Positions 15,801 through 19,546 of a DNA stretch of 19,546 bases are shown one piece after another. This DNA comes from Lachnoclostridium sp. UBA7097 (GTDB taxonomy: Bacteria; Bacillota; Clostridia; Lachnospirales; Lachnospiraceae). The notes under the pieces are model-generated. The model did not search any database. It saw only the letters and a list, made by a program, of their open reading frames with translations, and had not been told where the DNA came from. The stretch is from positions 1-19,546 of the forward strand of contig DKYP01000013.1 in assembly GCA_002499945.1 (NCBI GenBank), written 5' to 3'. Positions within the stretch are counted from its first letter, which is position 1. Every line of letters begins with the position of its first letter. Position numbers and translations under genes: made by a program.

Positions 15801-17987
15801 ATGGCAATTATTTATAACCAGGAAAAAAGGATTTTCAGTTTACAGACAAAAAATACAACTTACCAGATGATGGCAGACCAGCTTGGTTATTTACTACATT
15901 TATACTATGGAAAGAAAGTGGAACAGGATATGGACTATCTGCTGTCCTATGCAGACAGGGGATTTTCAGGAAACCCGGCAGAGATGGCATATGACCGCAC
16001 ATATTCTTTAGATACATTGCCACAGGAATACCCGGTACTTGGGACTGGTGATACACGCAGCAGCGCACTTATAATCCGCAATGCGGATTATAGTGAGTGC
16101 TGTGACTTAAGATATGTATCACATGAAATTATAAAAGGGAAATATGGGCTTAAAGGACTGCCAGCAGTATATGCAGATAAGGATAAGGCAGAAACCCTTT
16201 CAATTATCCTGGAAGATTCATGTAATGGTGCAAGGGTACAGCTTCTTTATGGTATATTAGAAGAAGAGGATATTATTACAAGAAGTGCCATTATTACAAA
16301 TACTGGCAATGGGCAGTTTGTAATAGAAAAAGCAGCATCTGCATGTCTTGACTTTCTGGCCGGGGATTATGAACTTGTGCATTTTCATGGCAGGCATACA
16401 ATGGAACGTAATATGGAACGTGTCCCGGTTTCCCATACAGAGATTAAAGTTGAAAGCCGCAGGGGCGCTTCAAGCCACCAGCATAATCCAGGTGTAATAC
16501 TGGCAGGACAGGGCACAACAGAAGATTATGGCGCATGTTATGGAATGTTATTTGTATACAGCGGCAGTTTTATGTGTGAAACAGGAAAAGACCAGTTTGG
16601 ACAGACAAGGATTTTAATGGGCCTGCAAAGTGAACAGTTCCATTATCCATTAAATAATGGAGAGTCATTTATTGTGCCAGAAACAATTTTATGTTTTTCA
16701 GAAAATGGATTTTCCGGACTTTCTTTAAAATACCATGACTGCATACGTAACCATATATGCCGTGGCAGGTATAAAGGGAAGCCCCGCCCTGTGCTGCTTA
16801 ACAGCTGGGAAGCATCTTATTTTGACTTTGACGCGGATACTATAATTAATCTTGCAAAAGAAGCAGCTTCTCTTGGAATTGATATGGTAGTTATGGATGA
16901 TGGCTGGTTTGGAAAAAGGGATAGTGATAATTCCGGGCTTGGCGACTGGAATGTAAATGAAAGCAAGCTTGGCTGTTCCATGGCTGCACTTGCAGAAGCT
17001 GTAAATAAACAGAATGTAAAGTTTGGCATATGGATTGAACCAGAAATGGTTTCAGAAGACAGCGAATTATATAGAAACCACCCGGACTTTGTATTAAAAA
17101 TACCTGGAAGGCAGCCAATACATGCAAGAAACCAGCTTGTACTTGACTTTTCAAGGGAAGAAGTAAGGGAAGTTATATTTAACCAGATTTGCAATATACT
17201 TGATGGGGCAAATATTGAATATATAAAATGGGATATGAACCGTAATCTTTCAGAGTTATATTCAAGTAAAAGCCTTCCTGGCTGTGTGGCGTATAATTAT
17301 GTGGCTGGTGTTTACGATTTCCTGGAGAAATTGTTAAAACGCTACCCTGGAATACTTATTGAAGGCTGTTGTGGCGGCGGCGGCAGGTTTGATGCCGGAA
17401 TGTTATATTATACACCACAAATCTGGTGCAGTGATAATACAGATGCCATAGACCGTTTAAGAATACAATATGGTACTTCATTCTTTTATCCAGCCAGTAC
17501 AGCAGCTTCGCATGTATCCGCAGTGCCAAACCACCAGACAGGGCGTGTTACAAGCCTTAAGACAAGAGGAGTAGTTGCAATGGCGGGTGTATTTGGGTAT
17601 GAATTTGACATAGGAAAACTTTCAGGGGAAGAAAAGGAAGAAACAAGGCAGCAGATAAAAAAATATAAAAAATACCAGGGGTTAATACAATCGGGAGATT
17701 ACTACCGCCTTTCAAATCCTTTTAAAGATATATTTACAGCATGGGAAAATATTTCCAAAGATGGCACACAGGCAATGGTAAGCATTGTAATTAATGAAAT
17801 ACATGGAAATATGCCTGTTTATTATGTAAAGTTAAAAGGACTTAGGGAAGATGCTTTTTATAAAGATGAAGAAAGCGGGGCTTTATATAATGGAATGGCA
17901 CTTATGGAAGCAGGACTGCCTGTAAAGTGCAGCATGGGAGAGTATAATGCAAGCCAGATAATATTAAATATGGAAAATGTCAATTAA
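15801..17987 (+). CDS. aga: Alpha-galactosidase, glycoside hydrolase family 36
   Basis: A 728-residue enzyme of normal length for bacterial GH36 alpha-galactosidases. There is no signal peptide, so it acts in the cytoplasm on imported raffinose- or melibiose-type sugars, releasing galactose. The N-terminal beta-sandwich (about 1-320) is followed by a TIM barrel. The barrel includes LLNSWEASYFDFD (332-344), VVMDDGWFGKRD (363-374), GIWIEPEMVSEDSELYRNHP (409-428), the nucleophile Asp478 in YIKWDMNRN, the GCCGGGGRFD loop (522-531), and the acid/base Asp548 in CSDNTDAIDR. These two positions match the Asp478/Asp548 pair I recall from Geobacillus GH36 enzymes. It is the last gene of the importer operon; AGAGG precedes its ATG. 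The symbol aga (also rafA) is used by homology. Confidence 0.95.
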   Translation: MAIIYNQEKRIFSLQTKNTTYQMMADQLGYLLHLYYGKKVEQDMDYLLSYADRGFSGNPAEMAYDRTYSLDTLPQEYPVLGTGDTRSSALIIRNADYSECCDLRYVSHEIIKGKYGLKGLPAVYADKDKAETLSIILEDSCNGARVQLLYGILEEEDIITRSAIITNTGNGQFVIEKAASACLDFLAGDYELVHFHGRHTMERNMERVPVSHTEIKVESRRGASSHQHNPGVILAGQGTTEDYGACYGMLFVYSGSFMCETGKDQFGQTRILMGLQSEQFHYPLNNGESFIVPETILCFSENGFSGLSLKYHDCIRNHICRGRYKGKPRPVLLNSWEASYFDFDADTIINLAKEAASLGIDMVVMDDGWFGKRDSDNSGLGDWNVNESKLGCSMAALAEAVNKQNVKFGIWIEPEMVSEDSELYRNHPDFVLKIPGRQPIHARNQLVLDFSREEVREVIFNQICNILDGANIEYIKWDMNRNLSELYSSKSLPGCVAYNYVAGVYDFLEKLLKRYPGILIEGCCGGGGRFDAGMLYYTPQIWCSDNTDAIDRLRIQYGTSFFYPASTAASHVSAVPNHQTGRVTSLKTRGVVAMAGVFGYEFDIGKLSGEEKEETRQQIKKYKKYQGLIQSGDYYRLSNPFKDIFTAWENISKDGTQAMVSIVINEIHGNMPVYYVKLKGLREDAFYKDEESGALYNGMALMEAGLPVKCSMGEYNASQIILNMENVN

Positions 17988-18096
17988 AATATAGCCAGAA
18001 TAAGAACTAAGAAAGGTTAGTTATGAACCAGGATTTTGAAAAATGCCAGTTTTAAATAATTGCATGATTTATACTGTATTCATTTTAGTCCCTTTA
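17988..18096 (+). other. Intergenic gap with a possible 10-residue mini-ORF
   Basis: A short frame (ATG at 18023, TAA at 18053-18055) encodes MNQDFEKCQF behind AAAGG. Its first four residues equal the start of the next gene. A 6-base inverted repeat, AACTAA (18005-18010) and TTAGTT (18017-18022), lies just before it but lacks G+C content and a T-run, so it is not a convincing terminator for the alpha-galactosidase operon. Confidence 0.3.
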
Positions 18097-18105
18097 TGGT
18101 ATACT
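18097..18105 (+). promoter_or_regulatory. Extended -10 promoter of the 286-residue unknown protein
   Basis: TGG followed directly by TATACT (18100-18105) makes an extended -10 element. The -35 position (TATTCA, 18077-18082, 17-base spacer) is weak, as is usual with extended -10 promoters. Transcription would start around 18112, leaving a very short leader before the ribosome binding site. Confidence 0.5.
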
Positions 18106-18128
18106 TTTTTGTAAAAAGGGGGATTTTA

Positions 18129-18989
18129 ATGAATCAGGATAATGGTAGTTTTTTTATAAAAGAGAATGAGTATCTGGAGAACTACAGGGTGCTTACAGAG
18201 ATAAACAGAAAAGAAATATTTGCTGTAGAAATTACAGACGGGGAAAAGCAGGAAGCTGTTTCAGTTTTGTTAAATGGAATATCATGCATGGAGGATATTA
18301 TAAGATATAAAAAACGTATAAGGGTGAAACCTGGAGATAATATGTACCCTTTTTATTATATTCCTCCATATAATGATAATAAAAAGCTCCGGCTTATACA
18401 AGGATACCTGCCTAAGACTAATATATTATATGCAAACCATTATGAACTTGAAATTATAAGGCTATTATTTATGTTTGCCCCTGGAAATGAAAAGATTAGG
18501 GAAATGGCTGGAAATACATTAAACAGGTTAAAAAATACATGTTTTGGTGATTTCTGTGCAAAAGGGGAATGTCTGGCAACGGGTATTAGTGTCCTGCGGT
18601 TTCTTGCTGTGGTAAAACCGGATGATAAAGAGTGGATAGATAAATTAACCCTCCCGCTGGGGGAAAGGTTTCTTTCTTTTGGAAGCGGACAGGCAGAATT
18701 ACAAAAGGGAATACCATTTTCATATCTGCTTATGGCATTTACAGATATAAACAGTGAAAAAACAAGGGGTTTTATAATACAAAAGAAAGAATGGCTGGAA
18801 GGTCTTCTAAGAAAAGGCTGGCTTACAGGCCGGTTAAAAAATGGCAGGATATCAGAAGGGGATAGTTATAACCTGATGATAAAATATATTATAAGAAATT
18901 CCATAAGTGCTTTACCTGGATATGAACATGTATCTAAAAGTGAAATATATATAAATGAAAAGGACGGAAGATGTTATTGTAATATATAA
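18129..18989 (+). CDS. Protein of unknown function with a spaced cysteine cluster
   Basis: A 286-residue soluble protein, not recognised. The start at 18129 is preferred because AAAGGGGG (18115-18122) sits six bases before it; a longer frame from 18060 would begin upstream of the likely transcript start. The N-terminus (10-60) appears alpha/beta. Residues 105-135 and 150-265 look like repeated amphipathic helices. The middle contains TCFGDFCAKGECLATG, with Cys138, Cys143 and Cys148 at regular five-residue steps, and the C-terminus has RCYCNI (Cys282, Cys284). These could bind a metal, but no known zinc-finger or Fe-S pattern fits well. No signal peptide or membrane helix is seen. A methyltransferase gene follows 62 bases later on the same strand and may be its functional partner. 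Confidence 0.7.
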   Translation: MNQDNGSFFIKENEYLENYRVLTEINRKEIFAVEITDGEKQEAVSVLLNGISCMEDIIRYKKRIRVKPGDNMYPFYYIPPYNDNKKLRLIQGYLPKTNILYANHYELEIIRLLFMFAPGNEKIREMAGNTLNRLKNTCFGDFCAKGECLATGISVLRFLAVVKPDDKEWIDKLTLPLGERFLSFGSGQAELQKGIPFSYLLMAFTDINSEKTRGFIIQKKEWLEGLLRKGWLTGRLKNGRISEGDSYNLMIKYIIRNSISALPGYEHVSKSEIYINEKDGRCYCNI

Positions 18990-19050
18990 GTATTGGAAAA
19001 AGGCGGATATGGGATATAAGGAAGTATTATCCGGGTATATGGAGTATTAG
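18955..19050 (+). CDS. Possible 31-residue small ORF bridging to the methyltransferase gene
   Basis: A frame from ATG 18955 to TAG 19048-19050 overlaps the end of the preceding gene in another frame and stops one base before the methyltransferase ATG (19052). A later in-frame ATG at 19009, behind AAGGCGG, would give just 13 residues. Such placement could couple translation of the methyltransferase. There is no homology or composition evidence that the peptide itself matters, and chance is a real possibility. Confidence 0.25.
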   Translation: MKRTEDVIVIYKYWKKADMGYKEVLSGYMEY

Positions 19051-19051
19051 A

Positions 19052-19546
19052 ATGAAAAAATATTATGAAGCTTATGATGAGCGGTATAAAACAGCACATT
19101 TGAAGGGAGTAAGCTGGTCTGGTACTAAAAGTTCCCCGGTTGTAATGGATACTATCAGGAAATATAAGATTAATACTAAAGATAGTATACTTGAAATTGG
19201 TTGTGGGGAAGGAAGGGATGCTAAGGCTGTGCTGGAAGCAGGGTATAATCTTCTTGCAACTGATATTTCAAAAGAAGCTATAAAATATTGTAAAAATATT
19301 ATGTCTTTGTATAAGAACCATTTTGAAGTTTTAGATTGTATTAATGGCAGCCATCAAGGTAAATATAGTTTTATTTATGCTGTTGCTGTTATACATATGC
19401 TTGTTCTGGAAGAAGACAGGAACGCATTTTACAGGTTTATAAAAGGGCATCTTAAGGAAAGCGGAATAGCACTGGTTTGTACAATGGGTGATGGAAATAT
19501 GGAAATGATGAGTGATACCAGCAAGGCATTTGAAATACAGGAGAGG
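19052..19546 (+). CDS. Class I SAM-dependent methyltransferase, partial (C-terminus beyond right edge)
   Basis: The frame is open for 165 codons from ATG 19052, with GGAG (19041-19044) upstream, to the right edge. Motif I, which binds S-adenosylmethionine, is ILEIGCGEGRDA (46-57). The acidic residue at the end of the second strand is Asp71 in LLATDIS. The segment SFIYAVAVIHMLVLEEDRNA (about 106-125) matches the post-motif region of small-molecule methyltransferases, where a His follows the fourth strand. The N-terminal YYEAYDERYKTAHLKGVSWS (4-23) resembles the start of methyltransferase-11/25 type or tellurite-resistance-like enzymes. The substrate is unknown. It lies 62 bases after the cysteine-containing unknown gene with no terminator between them, so co-transcription is likely. 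Confidence 0.85.
   Translation, partial: MKKYYEAYDERYKTAHLKGVSWSGTKSSPVVMDTIRKYKINTKDSILEIGCGEGRDAKAVLEAGYNLLATDISKEAIKYCKNIMSLYKNHFEVLDCINGSHQGKYSFIYAVAVIHMLVLEEDRNAFYRFIKGHLKESGIALVCTMGDGNMEMMSDTSKAFEIQER

Noticed and set aside
18005..18022. Inverted repeat as terminator of the alpha-galactosidase operon
   Set aside because: The stem is only six bases, A+T-rich, and has no T-run after it.

Overview
The window looks like chromosomal DNA from a low-GC Gram-positive anaerobe of the Clostridia, most likely a Lachnospiraceae-type gut bacterium. This is inferred from the A+T-rich sequence, strong AGGAGG-type ribosome binding sites, sigma-A style promoters with 17-base spacers, and the gene families present: a DUF4358/MBOAT/DHHW cluster, an Msm-type sugar importer with a GH36 alpha-galactosidase, and CPBP proteases. 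Species cannot be named from the sequence alone. No rRNA, tRNA, CRISPR array, insertion sequence or phage gene was recognised.

Region 1 (1-1371, minus strand) holds two neighbouring CPBP-family membrane proteins. One runs off the left edge; the other stops soon after its second motif and looks truncated. Region 2 (1674-7358, plus strand) starts with a clear promoter and carries a secreted DUF4358-like protein, an MBOAT O-acyltransferase and a DHHW-family (AlgJ/AlgX-like) protein. These probably form an envelope O-acylation module. A polar amino acid ABC importer follows, made of a binding-protein/permease fusion and its ATPase.

Region 3 (7399-11742, plus strand) is the most unusual part. A strong promoter precedes a leader of about 190 bases. 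The last 110 bases of that leader are unusually G+C-rich and can form several mutually exclusive helices, one of which would mask the ribosome binding site. The leader feeds a tight three-gene operon: a 761-residue dynamin-like GTPase, a 360-residue second P-loop GTPase with a YcjX-like DFPGEWL motif, and a 248-residue protein that I do not recognise. This is the best candidate for an undescribed system, either a GTPase-centred conflict system or a membrane-remodelling system.

Region 4 (11756-17987) is an alpha-galactoside (raffinose/melibiose-type) utilisation locus. An AraC/MsmR-like regulator diverges from a lipoprotein sugar-binding protein, two permeases and a cytoplasmic GH36 alpha-galactosidase. 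The divergent promoter region contains three copies of a 14-base element that is probably the regulator's operator. The importer has no ATPase gene here and probably uses a shared one encoded elsewhere.

Region 5 (18097-19546, plus strand) has a cysteine-containing protein of unknown function behind an extended -10 promoter. It is followed by a class I SAM-dependent methyltransferase cut by the right edge.
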